Below, one piece after another: positions 33,493 to 44,557 of a stretch of DNA of 64,000 nt (the first letter of the stretch is position 1; each line of letters begins with the position of its first letter). The DNA comes from Paenarthrobacter nicotinovorans (GTDB taxonomy: Bacteria; Actinomycetota; Actinomycetes; Actinomycetales; Micrococcaceae): positions 3,596,001 through 3,660,000 of the forward strand of contig NZ_CP089293.1 in the NCBI RefSeq assembly GCF_021919345.1, given 5' to 3'. A model generated the notes under the pieces. The model saw nothing but the letters and a program-made list of their open reading frames with translations, was not told the DNA's origin and searched no databases. The translations under genes and the position numbers were made by a program.

Positions 33493-33574
33493 CGACGGCG
33501 GCACTCACCAAAGCGCGGTGTTCACCAAATAGCCCGCACGAGTTAAAACAAAGACTTTCAGAAAGAGAACCACA

Positions 33575-34453
33575 ATGAGCAACGTTGCAGTCATCGGACT
33601 CGGAATCATGGGCCTCCCCATGGCCATCAACCTCGTCAAGGCCGGCCACACGGTCACCGGTTTCAACCGCAGCCAGAACAAGATCGACAAGCTCGTCTCC
33701 GAGGGCGGCCAGGGTGCCACCAGCATCGCGGACGCAGTCAAGGACGCCGACGTCGTCATCACCATGGTCCCGGACTCCCCCGATGTTGAGGGTGTAGTCA
33801 GCGGCAAGGACGGCGTCTTCGCCAACGCGAAGAAGGGCACCATCTGGATCGACGCGTCCAGCATCCGCCCGGACGTCGCCAAGCGTCTCTCGGACGACGC
33901 AGTCGCAGCAGGCATCCGCCCGCTCGACGCTCCCGTATCCGGTGGCGAGCAGGGCGCCATCGACGCCGTCCTGTCCATCATGGTCGGCGGCTCCGCGGAG
34001 GACTTCGAGGCAGCACAGGATGTCCTCAACGCAGTGGGCAAGACCATCGTCCACGTCGGCCCGTCCGGCTCCGGCCAGACCGTCAAGGCAGCCAACCAGC
34101 TGATCGTAGCCGTCAACATCCAGGTCCTCGGCGAGGCCATCGCCTTCCTTGAGGCCTACGGCGTAGACACCGACGCAGCACTGAAGGTCCTCGGCGGCGG
34201 CTTGGCCGGCTCCAAGGTCCTCGAGCAGAAGGGTCAGAAGATGCTCGACCGTAACTTCGACCCCGGCTTCCGCCTGGCCCTCCACCACAAGGACCTCGGC
34301 ATCGTCACCTCCGCAGCCCGCGAAGCCAACGTCGCTGTCCCGCTCGGCGCCGTCGTCGCCCAGCTCGTCGCCGCAACCGTCAGCCAGGGCGACGGCGGCC
34401 TCGACCACTCGGGCCTCTTCAAGCAGGTCCTCCAGCTCAGCGGCCGGAAGTAA
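33575..34453 (+). CDS. glxR: Tartronate semialdehyde reductase
   Basis: 292 residues of the 3-hydroxyisobutyrate-dehydrogenase family: N-terminal IGLGIMGLPMAINL nucleotide-binding motif, substrate loop DAPVSGGEQGAIDAVLS, catalytic Lys in GQTVKAANQLIVAVNI. AGAAAGAG lies before ATG 33575. It reduces tartronate semialdehyde to D-glycerate with NAD(P)H; assignment over its paralogues rests on neighbours hyi, gcl and glxK. Confidence 0.9.
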   Translation: MSNVAVIGLGIMGLPMAINLVKAGHTVTGFNRSQNKIDKLVSEGGQGATSIADAVKDADVVITMVPDSPDVEGVVSGKDGVFANAKKGTIWIDASSIRPDVAKRLSDDAVAAGIRPLDAPVSGGEQGAIDAVLSIMVGGSAEDFEAAQDVLNAVGKTIVHVGPSGSGQTVKAANQLIVAVNIQVLGEAIAFLEAYGVDTDAALKVLGGGLAGSKVLEQKGQKMLDRNFDPGFRLALHHKDLGIVTSAAREANVAVPLGAVVAQLVAATVSQGDGGLDHSGLFKQVLQLSGRK

Positions 34454-34470
34454 CCAGCCCCCACGGCAAA

Positions 34471-34533
34471 GAGTTTGTGTACAGCTAACGCCCGGAAAAC
34501 ACCTTCTAGAAGGCGTTATCTGTACACAAACTC
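34471..34533 (+). other. Large intergenic hairpin between glxR and gcl
   Basis: Arms 34471-34492 and 34512-34533 pair over 22 bp with one mismatch; the 19-nt loop contains TTCTAGAA. No T-run, so it is unlikely to be a simple terminator within this operon; it may stabilise mRNA ends, be an attenuation point or a regulator site (TGTACA cores). Confidence 0.65.
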
Positions 34534-34572
34534 GCTTCAGCACACCCAAAAACAGACTTCAAGGAGTACACC

Positions 34573-36348
<1,776 letters not shown>

Positions 36349-36373
36349 GTAAGTAAAGGAAGGAGGCACCGGA

Positions 36374-37540
36374 ATGCGTGTTGTCATCGCCCCGGACAAA
36401 TTCAAGGGCTCGCTGTCCGCGCCCGACGTCGCCGAGCACCTGGCAACAGGCCTGCTGGCGGGGTTCGGCCACGGCATTGAAGCAACACGCATTCCGGTGG
36501 CCGACGGCGGCGAAGGAACCATCGACGCCGCCATCGGCTCCGGCTTCACCCGCCGGACCACCACCGTCACCGGCCCGCTCGGCGAGCCTGTGAAAGCCGA
36601 CTTCGCGGTGCGGGACCAGGAAGCTGTCATCGAAATGGCGGCAGCTTCCGGTCTCGCCCTCCTCCCGGACGGCCCCACGTCCCAGACGGCCAAGACAGCC
36701 ACCAGCATCGGCACGGGCGAACTCATCCGCGCCGCGCTGGACCTCGGCTGCCGCAAGATCATTCTGGGTGTCGGAGGCAGCGCCAACACCGACGCCGGCG
36801 CGGGAGTCCTGCAGGGCCTCGGCGCCGTCTTCCTGGACGAGAACGGCAACGAGCTCCCCGGCGGCGGTGCCGCCTTGGCACAGCTGAACAGCATCGACTT
36901 CTCCAACTTCGACGTCCGCGTCGAGGCAACGGAGTTCGTGTTGGCGTCCGACGTCGACAATCCCCTTCTGGGGGCCAGCGGAGCCCCAGCCATCTTCGGT
37001 CCGCAAAAAGGCGCGACGCCGGACGACGTCACCGAACTGGATGCCGCAGCAAGCCACTTCGTCGACGTCCTCGCAGCCACCACCGGACACCATGCCAAGT
37101 ACGCCGCCAAGGCAGAAGGCGCTGGAGCCGCAGGCGGCGTTGGCTACATTGCCATCGCGGCACTGAAGGCAGAGCGGCGGCCGGGCATCGACGTCGTGCT
37201 TGAATTCACTGAACTCGAGCGCAGGCTCAAGGGCGCCGACCTGGTGATCACCGGAGAAGGCAGCCTGGACGAGCAAAGCCTGCTCGGCAAGACGCCCATG
37301 GGTGTCTCGCGGGCGGCACAAAGGGCCGGGGTTCCCGTGATCGCAGTGTGCGGCCGGAGTACCCTGAGCCGGGAACAACTCACGGATGCCGGCTTCCACA
37401 CGGTCCACGCACTGACCGATCTGGAAAAAGATGTCCAAAAATGTATCGCTGAAGCAGGTCCGTTGCTTGAACAATTAGGGAAGCACATAGGCGTGTACCT
37501 GGCGGAACGGACCGAAAACAAGGAGTACCTCAATGTCTGA
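36374..37540 (+). CDS. glxK: Glycerate kinase
   Basis: 388 residues of the glycerate kinase type II fold ([20 protein letters not shown] at the N-terminus, [51 protein letters not shown]). AAGGAGG lies just upstream. It phosphorylates D-glycerate, probably to 2-phosphoglycerate as expected of GarK/GlxK enzymes. Its last 8 bases overlap allB. Confidence 0.93.
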   Translation: MRVVIAPDKFKGSLSAPDVAEHLATGLLAGFGHGIEATRIPVADGGEGTIDAAIGSGFTRRTTTVTGPLGEPVKADFAVRDQEAVIEMAAASGLALLPDGPTSQTAKTATSIGTGELIRAALDLGCRKIILGVGGSANTDAGAGVLQGLGAVFLDENGNELPGGGAALAQLNSIDFSNFDVRVEATEFVLASDVDNPLLGASGAPAIFGPQKGATPDDVTELDAAASHFVDVLAATTGHHAKYAAKAEGAGAAGGVGYIAIAALKAERRPGIDVVLEFTELERRLKGADLVITGEGSLDEQSLLGKTPMGVSRAAQRAGVPVIAVCGRSTLSREQLTDAGFHTVHALTDLEKDVQKCIAEAGPLLEQLGKHIGVYLAERTENKEYLNV

Positions 37541-38882
37541 AGCAATCGGCGCCTATGACCTCGTTATCCGGGGCCAGCGCATCCTGACCACCGCCGGCCT
37601 CGCAGCCCGCGAAGTTGGCATCCGCGACGGCGTCATCGTCGCCATCGAACCCTTGGGCAACGGCCTGACGGGCGACGAGGTCATCGAACTCGCAGACGAC
37701 GAAACCCTCATCCCCGGCCTGGTGGACACCCACGTCCACGTCAACGAGCCCGGCCGCACCGAGTGGGAAGGCTTCGCCTCCGCCACCCGTGCAGCAGCAG
37801 CCGGCGGCGTGACCACCATCATCGACATGCCGCTGAACAGCATCCCGCCCACCACCACCGTGGACGGCCTGGAACAGAAGCGCGTTGTCGCCAAGGACCA
37901 GGCGTTCGTGGACGTCGGCTTCTGGGGCGGTGCCATCCCCGGCAACAAGGCCGACCTCCGCCCGCTGCACGACGAAGGCGTCTTCGGCTTCAAGTGCTTC
38001 CTCCTTCACTCCGGCGTGGACGAATTCCCGCACCTGGACGCGGACGAGATGGAAGAGGACATGAAGGAACTCAAGTCCTTCGACTCCCTCATGATCGTCC
38101 ACGCCGAGGACTCCCACGCGATCGACCGCGCCCCGCACCCGGGCGGCGACCACTACGAGACCTTCCTGGCCTCCCGTCCCCGCGGCGCCGAGAACAAGGC
38201 CATCGCCGAGGTCATCGAACGCGCCCGCTGGACCGGCGCCCGCGCCCACATCCTGCACCTCTCCTCCTCCGACGCGCTTCCCATGATCGCTTCGGCAAAG
38301 CGCGACGGCGTCAACCTCACCGTTGAGACCTGCCCGCACTACCTGACGCTCATGGCCGAAGAAATCCCCGACGGCGCCACGGCCTACAAGTGCTGCCCAC
38401 CCATCCGCGAGGCCTCCAACCGCGAGCTCCTCTGGAAGGGCCTGCAGGACGGCACCATCGACTGCATCGTCTCGGACCACTCCCCCTCCACACTGGACCT
38501 CAAGGACCTGGAAAACGGCGACTTCGCAGTGGCCTGGGGCGGCGTTTCCTCGCTTCAGCTTGGCCTGTCCCTGATCTGGACCGAAGCCCGCCACCGCGGC
38601 ATCCCGCTGGAACAGGTCGTCTCGTGGATGGCTGAGAAGCCCGCCGCCCTGGCCCGCCTGCACAACAAGGGCCAGCTCGCCCTGGGCTACGACGCCGACT
38701 TCTCCATCTTCGCTCCGGACGAGGCCTTCGTCGTGGACGTCACCAAGCTCAAGCACAAGAACCCGATCACGCCGTACGACGGCCGTCCGCTGGCCGGCGT
38801 CGTCCGCAAGACGTACCTGCGCGGCACCCCGATCGACGGCCAGAACCCCGGCGGCAAGCTGCTCCGCCGCGGCAACGTTTAG
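37533..38882 (+). CDS. allB: Allantoinase
   Basis: 449 residues, amidohydrolase/cyclic amidase family. Binuclear metal site: [17 protein letters not shown] (HxH), the carboxylated Lys in [12 protein letters not shown], His in IVHAEDSH and [10 protein letters not shown], Asp in VSDHSPS. It hydrolyses allantoin to allantoate. The start overlaps glxK by 8 bp. Placed between glyoxylate genes and a DNA-binding protein, it links purine breakdown to the gcl route. Confidence 0.93.
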   Translation: MSEAIGAYDLVIRGQRILTTAGLAAREVGIRDGVIVAIEPLGNGLTGDEVIELADDETLIPGLVDTHVHVNEPGRTEWEGFASATRAAAAGGVTTIIDMPLNSIPPTTTVDGLEQKRVVAKDQAFVDVGFWGGAIPGNKADLRPLHDEGVFGFKCFLLHSGVDEFPHLDADEMEEDMKELKSFDSLMIVHAEDSHAIDRAPHPGGDHYETFLASRPRGAENKAIAEVIERARWTGARAHILHLSSSDALPMIASAKRDGVNLTVETCPHYLTLMAEEIPDGATAYKCCPPIREASNRELLWKGLQDGTIDCIVSDHSPSTLDLKDLENGDFAVAWGGVSSLQLGLSLIWTEARHRGIPLEQVVSWMAEKPAALARLHNKGQLALGYDADFSIFAPDEAFVVDVTKLKHKNPITPYDGRPLAGVVRKTYLRGTPIDGQNPGGKLLRRGNV

Positions 38883-38893
38883 GGTCCAGCGCC

Positions 38894-39619
38894 ATGGCAG
38901 TCAATGCCTACGGGCCGCCCCCGTCGCGCGGTTCTTCCGCGCGGCGGCCCGGCTTGAACGCGCGCGGCCTGGCACTTTGGGTCAACCCGGCCGAGGGCGA
39001 CGAGATCGATCCTGAAGTCTGGGAGCGGGCAGCACGACTTGTGCTGGCCCGCGCCATGAAACTTGCCCCGGAGGCGGAAGTCCGCATCTGGCCCGCCATC
39101 GGGGCACAGCACTCCGGCGTCGGCGACACTTCCTGGGGCGGCACTCCGCAGGAAGCCGCCGACGCCGGTACCAACAGCACACTTTCGCTCGCCGATGCCC
39201 TCGCGGAGGCCCGTTCCACGACAGGTTCCGACGGCGGCGACGGCGCCTCAGCGGGCGGCAGCACCGCCGTCGAGCCCGTAACGTTGGCGAGCCGCCGCAG
39301 CCAACTTGCGGTGGACCTCGCCGCTGAAGTAGTGCTGCTGGACGGCGAGCCCGTGGCCTTTACTGGCATGGAATACAAGCTGCTCCGCTACCTCGTGGTG
39401 AACTGCTCACGGGCCATCAGTCGTGAAGAATTGCAACGTTTCCTGGAGTCATTTGACCTTCCCGGCGCGGCATTTCGCTCGATCGACGTTTATGTTGGAA
39501 GGGTGCGGCGGAAGCTAGGCTCCGCCCGACACACCGTCGCCACCGTCCGTGGTGGCGGCTACCAGTTCGTGCCAGGGCCCTATGCCACAGTGCGCGGACC
39601 TGCGGAATACAGCATCTAA
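38894..39619 (+). CDS. Orphan OmpR-type winged-helix DNA-binding protein
   Basis: 241 residues from ATG 38894, 11 bp after allB. There is no receiver domain: residues 1-130 are Ala/Gly/Ser/Pro-rich and look disordered, apart from a short segment GLALWVNPAEGDEIDPEVWE. The C-terminal 100 residues carry a Trans_reg_C domain: VLLDGEPVAFTGMEYKLLRY, SREELQRFLESF, SIDVYVGRVRRKLG, TVRGGGYQFVPGP. It may be a constitutive regulator of the operon or of another target. Confidence 0.75.
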   Translation: MAVNAYGPPPSRGSSARRPGLNARGLALWVNPAEGDEIDPEVWERAARLVLARAMKLAPEAEVRIWPAIGAQHSGVGDTSWGGTPQEAADAGTNSTLSLADALAEARSTTGSDGGDGASAGGSTAVEPVTLASRRSQLAVDLAAEVVLLDGEPVAFTGMEYKLLRYLVVNCSRAISREELQRFLESFDLPGAAFRSIDVYVGRVRRKLGSARHTVATVRGGGYQFVPGPYATVRGPAEYSI

Positions 39620-39700
39620 GTTCGCTGTTCTGTCTTCTAGACAATCCGTTTTTTGAATGACCAATGCCGGCCGTTTGCCGGTGAAACGTAAAGGATCGCC

Positions 39701-40168
39701 ATGACCCAGAAACTCCTCGTCGGAACGCAAGCACCTGACTTTGCGCTGCTCGACGCCGACGGCACCAAGGTCTCGCTGTCCGACTACCGCGGACGCAACG
39801 TCATTGTGTACTTCTACCCGAAGGCGGCCACCCCCGGCTGCACCACCGAGGCCTGCGACTTCCGCGACAACCTCGCCAGCCTGCAGGGCAACGGCTACGA
39901 CGTCATCGGGATCTCCCCGGACGGCCCCGAGGCCCTCGCCAAGTTCACCGGCGAATTCGCATTGACCTTCCCCCTGCTCTCTGACGAAGACCACAAGGTT
40001 GCACTGGCCTACGGCGCCTGGGGCGAGAAGCTGGTTGACGGCGAAATCGTCGAAGGCCTGGTCCGCTCCACCGTTGTCCTCGACGGCGAAGGCACTGTGA
40101 AGCTCACCCAGTACCAGGTTTCTGCGCAGGGCCACGTCCAGGCGCTCAAGGAAGAGCTGGGCGTCTAA
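39701..40168 (+). CDS. bcp: Thioredoxin-dependent peroxiredoxin (BCP/PrxQ type)
   Basis: 155 residues. Peroxidatic Cys in PKAATPGCTTEACDFRD (Cys47), resolving Cys five residues later (Cys52), as in atypical 2-Cys PrxQ. GDxAPDF-like GTQAPDFALLD at the N-terminus. Reduces organic peroxides using thioredoxin. Strong AAAGGA before ATG 39701. Its stop codon is directly followed by the 32-bp repeat family. Confidence 0.92.
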   Translation: MTQKLLVGTQAPDFALLDADGTKVSLSDYRGRNVIVYFYPKAATPGCTTEACDFRDNLASLQGNGYDVIGISPDGPEALAKFTGEFALTFPLLSDEDHKVALAYGAWGEKLVDGEIVEGLVRSTVVLDGEGTVKLTQYQVSAQGHVQALKEELGV

Positions 40169-40170
40169 CC

Positions 40171-40226
40171 CTCGCTCACATCCCGCGTGCTTGAACCCGA
40201 CGCTCGCTCACATCCCGCGTGCTTGA
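40171..40226 (+). repeat. Two copies of the 32-bp repeat after bcp
   Basis: CTCGCTCACATCCCGCG + TGCTTGA at 40171-40194 and 40203-40226, period 32 bp, beginning right after the bcp stop. Same family as the arrays at 44206-44427 and 44558-44783. Confidence 0.8.
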
Positions 40227-40260
40227 GCGAAACCCTCGGGCAGATAACTGAACAAATCCT

Positions 40261-40294
40261 GTAACGCCCGCTCACCCATATGAGCGGGCGTTAC
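40261..40294. terminator. Perfect 14-bp inverted repeat after bcp
   Basis: GTAACGCCCGCTCA / TGAGCGGGCGTTAC with a 6-nt loop (40275-40280), between bcp and the phosphatase response regulator. A GC-rich stem with no long T-run; likely terminator. Confidence 0.65.
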
Positions 40295-40346
40295 ATATGT
40301 CATGACTAAACGTGACAAATACCCAGCATCATTAGTTAATGGAGCC

Positions 40347-41465
40347 ATGGTCTCAACCTCGCCCCCTCGCCATGCTGTCGTCGTCGAAGATGACGCCGAC
40401 ATCCGCGGCCTCCTCGTACTCGTCCTCGAGCAGCTCGACTTCGTGGTGACCGAGGCACCCGACGGTCTTTCCGGCGTCGAGGCCGTCCGCAGGACCAACG
40501 CCGAACTGGTGACCCTGGACATCAACCTCCCCGACATCGACGGCATGGAGGTTTGCCGCCGCCTCCGCGAATTCTCGGATGCCTACGTCCTGATGCTCAC
40601 CGCCCGGGCCGACGAAATTGACCGCCTCAACGGCTTGGACACCGGCGCGGATGACTACATCAACAAGCCCTTCAGCCCCAAAGAACTCCAAGCCCGCATC
40701 CGCGCGCTGTTCCGTCGGGCCCGCACGCCCGCTGCTCCCGCCGAAGATCCGCGCCAAAGCGACGAACTCGAGCGCGCGGCAGTTGTGCAGCAAAGCCTCC
40801 TCCCGCGCGAAACAGTCCGGCTGGACGGATACGACGTCGCCGGCGCCTTCCGTCCGACGCGCAGCGTTGGCGGGGACTTCTACGACTGGTACCAGACCCG
40901 CGACGGCATGCACCTGACCTTCGCCGACGCCATGGGCAAGGGAATGGGCGCCGCCCTGATCGCAGCCACCGTCCGTGCCGTGATGCGGTCCGTCGCTGAC
41001 ACGCCCGCCATTGATGACGCCTTCGGTTCCGCCAGCCTCACCATCGCCGCCGACCTCGACCAGTCGGGCTCGTTCGCCACGATGTTCCATGCCCGCCTGG
41101 ACAGCGCGTCCGGGAAGCTCAGCTATATCGACGCCGGCCACGGACTCGCGCTGCACATTCCGGCTGAGGGGGCGGCACAGAGGCTCATCTCCGCCGGTCC
41201 GCCCGTCGGCATCCTGGACGGACAGCACTGGCCGGCTTCGGAGCTGGACCTGGAGCCGGGAGATTCCCTGGTGATCGTCAGCGATGGTGTGCTGGACGCC
41301 CACGACTCCCTGGAGGACTTCCTGCGGAACGTCGAGAAAGCCGCGCGTACCGGGACTACCTCGGACGAAGTGTGCGCCGCCCTGCTGGAGCTGGCACCCG
41401 CGGCAACAGCCGAAGACGACGTGACCGCCGTCGTCGTCCGCCGCAGACCTGACGCTACGCACTAA
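40347..41465 (+). CDS. Response regulator with PP2C (RsbU/SpoIIE) phosphatase output
   Basis: 372 residues from ATG 40347. The receiver domain (residues 10-125) has acidic pocket VEDDADI, phospho-Asp in LVTLDINLPDIDGMEV, Thr and Lys in LMLTARA and NKPFS. A PP2C/SpoIIE phosphatase follows: RSVGGDFYDWYQ, FADAMGKGMGAALIAATVRA, IDAGHGLALH, IVSDGVLDAHDS, DDVTAVVVRR. Phosphatases of this kind dephosphorylate STAS antagonists. The partner STAS and kinase genes are in the same operon. Confidence 0.9.
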   Translation: MVSTSPPRHAVVVEDDADIRGLLVLVLEQLDFVVTEAPDGLSGVEAVRRTNAELVTLDINLPDIDGMEVCRRLREFSDAYVLMLTARADEIDRLNGLDTGADDYINKPFSPKELQARIRALFRRARTPAAPAEDPRQSDELERAAVVQQSLLPRETVRLDGYDVAGAFRPTRSVGGDFYDWYQTRDGMHLTFADAMGKGMGAALIAATVRAVMRSVADTPAIDDAFGSASLTIAADLDQSGSFATMFHARLDSASGKLSYIDAGHGLALHIPAEGAAQRLISAGPPVGILDGQHWPASELDLEPGDSLVIVSDGVLDAHDSLEDFLRNVEKAARTGTTSDEVCAALLELAPAATAEDDVTAVVVRRRPDATH

Positions 41466-41484
41466 AGCCGCAAAAGGGGGGAAT

Positions 41485-43473
41485 GTGACACGATTCTGGA
41501 CTCGGTTGATCGTTGTCCTGACAGTGATTCTGGGCGTCAACTATGTGGCGTGGCGCTGGATGGCGTCGCTCAATTGGGAGGCGTGGTGGATCGCCGTCCC
41601 GCTGGTGATTGCAGAGACGTACAGCCTGATTGACGTGATGTTGTTCGGCCTGACGGTCTGGAATATCAAGTTCCGCAAACCGCCGCCCCCGGCCCCGGAC
41701 ACGGCCACAGTGGACGTCTTCATCACCACGTACAACGAACCCCTGGACCTTGTGCTGACGACAGCCCTGGCCGCCAAGAAGATCACCTGGCCGCACAGCA
41801 CCTGGATCCTCGACGACGGCGATCGCCCCGAGATGCGCCAACTCGCCGAATCGCACGGGATCGGCTACGTGACGCGCGGCGCGGACTGGACGCCCGACAT
41901 GCCGCGGCACGCCAAAGCCGGCAACCTGAACAACGCGCTCATGATCACCTCGGGCGAGTACCTGTTGATCCTCGACGCCGACCAGATCCCCGAGCCGGAC
42001 ATCCTGGACAAGACGCTGGGCTACTTCAACGACGACCGCGTGGCCCTGGTCCAGACCCCGCAGTACTTCATCAACGTCCCCGCCGACGATCCCCTGGGCA
42101 GCCAGGCACCCCTGTTCTACGGCCCCATCCAGCAGGGCAAGGACGGCTGGAACGCCGCGTTCTTCTGCGGCTCCAACGCGATCCTGCGCAGGGAAGCGCT
42201 CATGCAGCTGGGCCTGGTGGGCTACGTGAAGGCCACGGAGAAGAGCGTCCGCCGCGCCCTCGCAGCGTCCCGGACCGCCATCAAGAAGGCGCGTCGCTCT
42301 GCTGAGGATGAGAACCCGCTGGTGGAGCAGATGCTGAACGAGGTTGAGGCCGCCACGGAATCCGCCCAGAAGGAACTCGAAGCCGGAGCATCCCTGAGCG
42401 AGATCACCTACCGGGTCCGCCGCAAAGTGGACGACGCCGTCCGAACCCTCGTGGCCGCCGACTTCTCCGCGCTCCAATCCGACCTCGAAGAAATCGCCGC
42501 GATGGAACTGGCCCACGTCGGTGAGTCGGGCGTCACCACCGTGGCGAGTGACGCCGTCGACCGTATGTCAGGGCGCGACTGGTCCCCTCTGGGTGCGCTC
42601 GAGTCCGTCCACGCCGTCCTGGACGCCATCTCGGTGGAACGCACCGACGAAGCCCAGCCGATCATGCCCCTGGCCACCATCTCGGTCACCGAGGACATGG
42701 CCACCGCAATGCGCCTGCACGGCCTGGGCTGGAAGAGCGTGTACCACCACGAAATCCTGGCCAACGGACTGGCGCCCGAGGACATCAAGACCATGCTGAC
42801 CCAACGCCTCCGCTGGGCCCAAGGCACCATCCAGGTCCTGCTCCGCGAGAACCCCCTGGTGCAGCGTCGTCTGTCGTGGGGCCAACGGCTCATGTACTTC
42901 TCCACCATGTGGAGCTACCTGAGCGGCTTCGCGGCCGTTATCTACTTCGCCGCGCCCATCATCTACCTGACGCTGGGCATCCTTCCGGTCAGCAGCTTGA
43001 GCTACGACTTCTTCATCCGCTTCATCCCGTTCATGGTGGTGAACCAGTTGCTGTTCCTGGTGGCCGGGCACGGGATTCCCACCTGGCGGGGGCAGCAATA
43101 CAGCCTCGCGCTGTTCCCCACCTGGATCAAGGCCTGCACGACGGCGGCCCGCAACGTTTGGTTCGGCCGTCCCCTTGGGTTCGCGGTCACCCCCAAGGCG
43201 CGGCAGAGCGGCGGCCCGAGTTGGAGCCTCATCCGCCCGCAGATCATCGTGGCTGTGCTGCTGACTGTTGCGTTGATTGTCGGCCTAATCCGGTTGCTCG
43301 CCGGAATGTCCGAGCCTCTGGGGACACTGGTGAACGTGGCCTGGGTGGCGTTCGACCTCGTGGTCCTGAGCGTGCTGGTCAAGGCAGTTTTGTACAAGGG
43401 TTTTGTGCCTGAAAATGGGCCCGAGCATGGTGGGCCGGAACGCCCGGAGGAAAGGAAAGCAGATGCCGTTTAG
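41485..43473 (+). CDS. Cellulose-synthase-like GT2 glycosyltransferase with internal insertion
   Basis: 662 residues from GTG 41485 (AAAGGGGGG upstream). N-terminal transmembrane helices, then GT2 catalytic domain: DDG (110-112), DAD (164-166), FFCGSNAILRREAL, TED (402-404), QRLRWAQGT (440-448), and several C-terminal helices. Between GSNA and TED about 150 residues (246-398) are inserted: Arg/Lys/Glu-rich helical sequence (KSVRRALAASRTAIKKARRS) unlike bacterial BcsA, where this gap is short. No PilZ domain. Makes a beta-linked polysaccharide, probably exported by its own membrane part. Confidence 0.88.
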   Translation: MTRFWTRLIVVLTVILGVNYVAWRWMASLNWEAWWIAVPLVIAETYSLIDVMLFGLTVWNIKFRKPPPPAPDTATVDVFITTYNEPLDLVLTTALAAKKITWPHSTWILDDGDRPEMRQLAESHGIGYVTRGADWTPDMPRHAKAGNLNNALMITSGEYLLILDADQIPEPDILDKTLGYFNDDRVALVQTPQYFINVPADDPLGSQAPLFYGPIQQGKDGWNAAFFCGSNAILRREALMQLGLVGYVKATEKSVRRALAASRTAIKKARRSAEDENPLVEQMLNEVEAATESAQKELEAGASLSEITYRVRRKVDDAVRTLVAADFSALQSDLEEIAAMELAHVGESGVTTVASDAVDRMSGRDWSPLGALESVHAVLDAISVERTDEAQPIMPLATISVTEDMATAMRLHGLGWKSVYHHEILANGLAPEDIKTMLTQRLRWAQGTIQVLLRENPLVQRRLSWGQRLMYFSTMWSYLSGFAAVIYFAAPIIYLTLGILPVSSLSYDFFIRFIPFMVVNQLLFLVAGHGIPTWRGQQYSLALFPTWIKACTTAARNVWFGRPLGFAVTPKARQSGGPSWSLIRPQIIVAVLLTVALIVGLIRLLAGMSEPLGTLVNVAWVAFDLVVLSVLVKAVLYKGFVPENGPEHGGPERPEERKADAV

Positions 43474-43795
43474 CTATGAGGTCAAGGACTCCTACGCGGA
43501 GGTGAAGAGCGTGGGCCGGCTGAACATGGTGGCCGCGCCCAAGCTGCGTGAGGTAGTGAATGAGGTGGTGGCCGGCGGGTCCAGCCGCGTCGTGGTCAAC
43601 CTGGCCGAAACGGACTTCATGGATTCCTCGGGCCTGGGGGCGCTCATTGGCTGCCTCAAAGCTGCACGCCAGGCCGGTGGTGACCTTCGGATCGCGGCCG
43701 TTCAACCGCAGGTCAAAATGGTCCTGGAACTGACCAACATGGATCGCGTCCTCACTGCCTACCCCACGGCCGAAGCCGCGTTCGGCGATGACTGA
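43463..43795 (+). CDS. STAS-domain anti-sigma factor antagonist
   Basis: 110 residues from ATG 43463 (AGGAAAGGAAAG upstream), overlapping the glycosyltransferase by 11 bp. STAS fold with TDFMDSSGLGALIG, whose Ser is the usual phosphorylation site. It binds its partner kinase when unphosphorylated. Predicted substrate of the neighbouring RsbW-like kinase and of the PP2C regulator upstream. Confidence 0.88.
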   Translation: MPFSYEVKDSYAEVKSVGRLNMVAAPKLREVVNEVVAGGSSRVVVNLAETDFMDSSGLGALIGCLKAARQAGGDLRIAAVQPQVKMVLELTNMDRVLTAYPTAEAAFGDD

Positions 43796-44207
43796 CGTAC
43801 TCGCCCGGCGAGGATACCACGGGCCCTCCAACGAAGACGCCATCGAAGCCATCCATAACGAGCTCGACTCCCTGTGGGACGACGCCTCCTTTGTGCCCGA
43901 CATGGACAGGATGACGTTCGCCACCGCCGTGATCGAAGCAGCGGCGAACATCGTCCAGCACGCCCTTCCTGTGGCTGAGAAGCCGGTGGAGATCGACGTC
44001 GACATCAGCGTCCGCCCGGCCCGACTCATTGCCCGGGTGAGTGCCTTTAATGCCCGGGAACCGTTCGCCGACGACATGCAGGCCTCGATGCCCGATGCGG
44101 AGGCAGAGTCCGGACGTGGGCTGGCGCTGATCGAAGCTTTGGTGACGACGGTGACGTTCGAGCGCCAGGACGGCACGAACACCTGGATCCTGACCCGCAA
44201 CACCTGA
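43788..44207 (+). CDS. RsbW-like serine kinase (HATPase_c)
   Basis: 139 residues; ATG 43788 overlaps the STAS gene by 8 bp. N-box AVIEAAANIVQHA and G-box ESGRGLALIEALV are present; the short length is typical of RsbW/SpoIIAB-type kinases. No sigma factor gene follows, so its target may be the glycosyltransferase or a sigma factor elsewhere. The stop codon is followed at once by a repeat array. Confidence 0.85.
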   Translation: MTDVLARRGYHGPSNEDAIEAIHNELDSLWDDASFVPDMDRMTFATAVIEAAANIVQHALPVAEKPVEIDVDISVRPARLIARVSAFNAREPFADDMQASMPDAEAESGRGLALIEALVTTVTFERQDGTNTWILTRNT

Positions 44208-44427
44208 CCCTTGCTCACATCCCAAGTGCTTCAACCCAACCCTTACTCACATCCCAAGTGCTTCAACCCAACCCTTCCTCACACCCAAGTGCTTCAACCC
44301 AACGCTTACTCACAACCCGGGCGCCTCAACCCAACGCTTACTCACAACCCGGGCGCCTCAACCCAACGCTTACTCACAACCCAAGTGCTTCAACCCAACC
44401 CTCCGTCACAACCTCGGCTTTTGAGCC
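44206..44427 (+). repeat. Seven-copy 32-bp tandem repeat after the RsbW-like gene
   Basis: Units of the form CAACSCTTACTCACA followed by YCCAAGTGCTTCAACC or CCGGGCGCCTCAACC. Period 32 bp (one unit 30 bp), starting at the stop codon TGA of the upstream gene. Same family as 40171-40226 and, inverted, 44558-44783. The DNA between this array and the next (44428-44557) shows no gene. Confidence 0.85.
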
Positions 44428-44557
44428 GCAACGCGTTTTCTTGACCCTTCGCCAAGCGCAACGCAGCGTGGAAGCGCTCGGAGGATCCGCCGTCGAGCGT
44501 TCCAGTGAACCGGGTGTCCAGGTAACCGCAGCACGGCCCGGAAGACGAGCAGACGTC

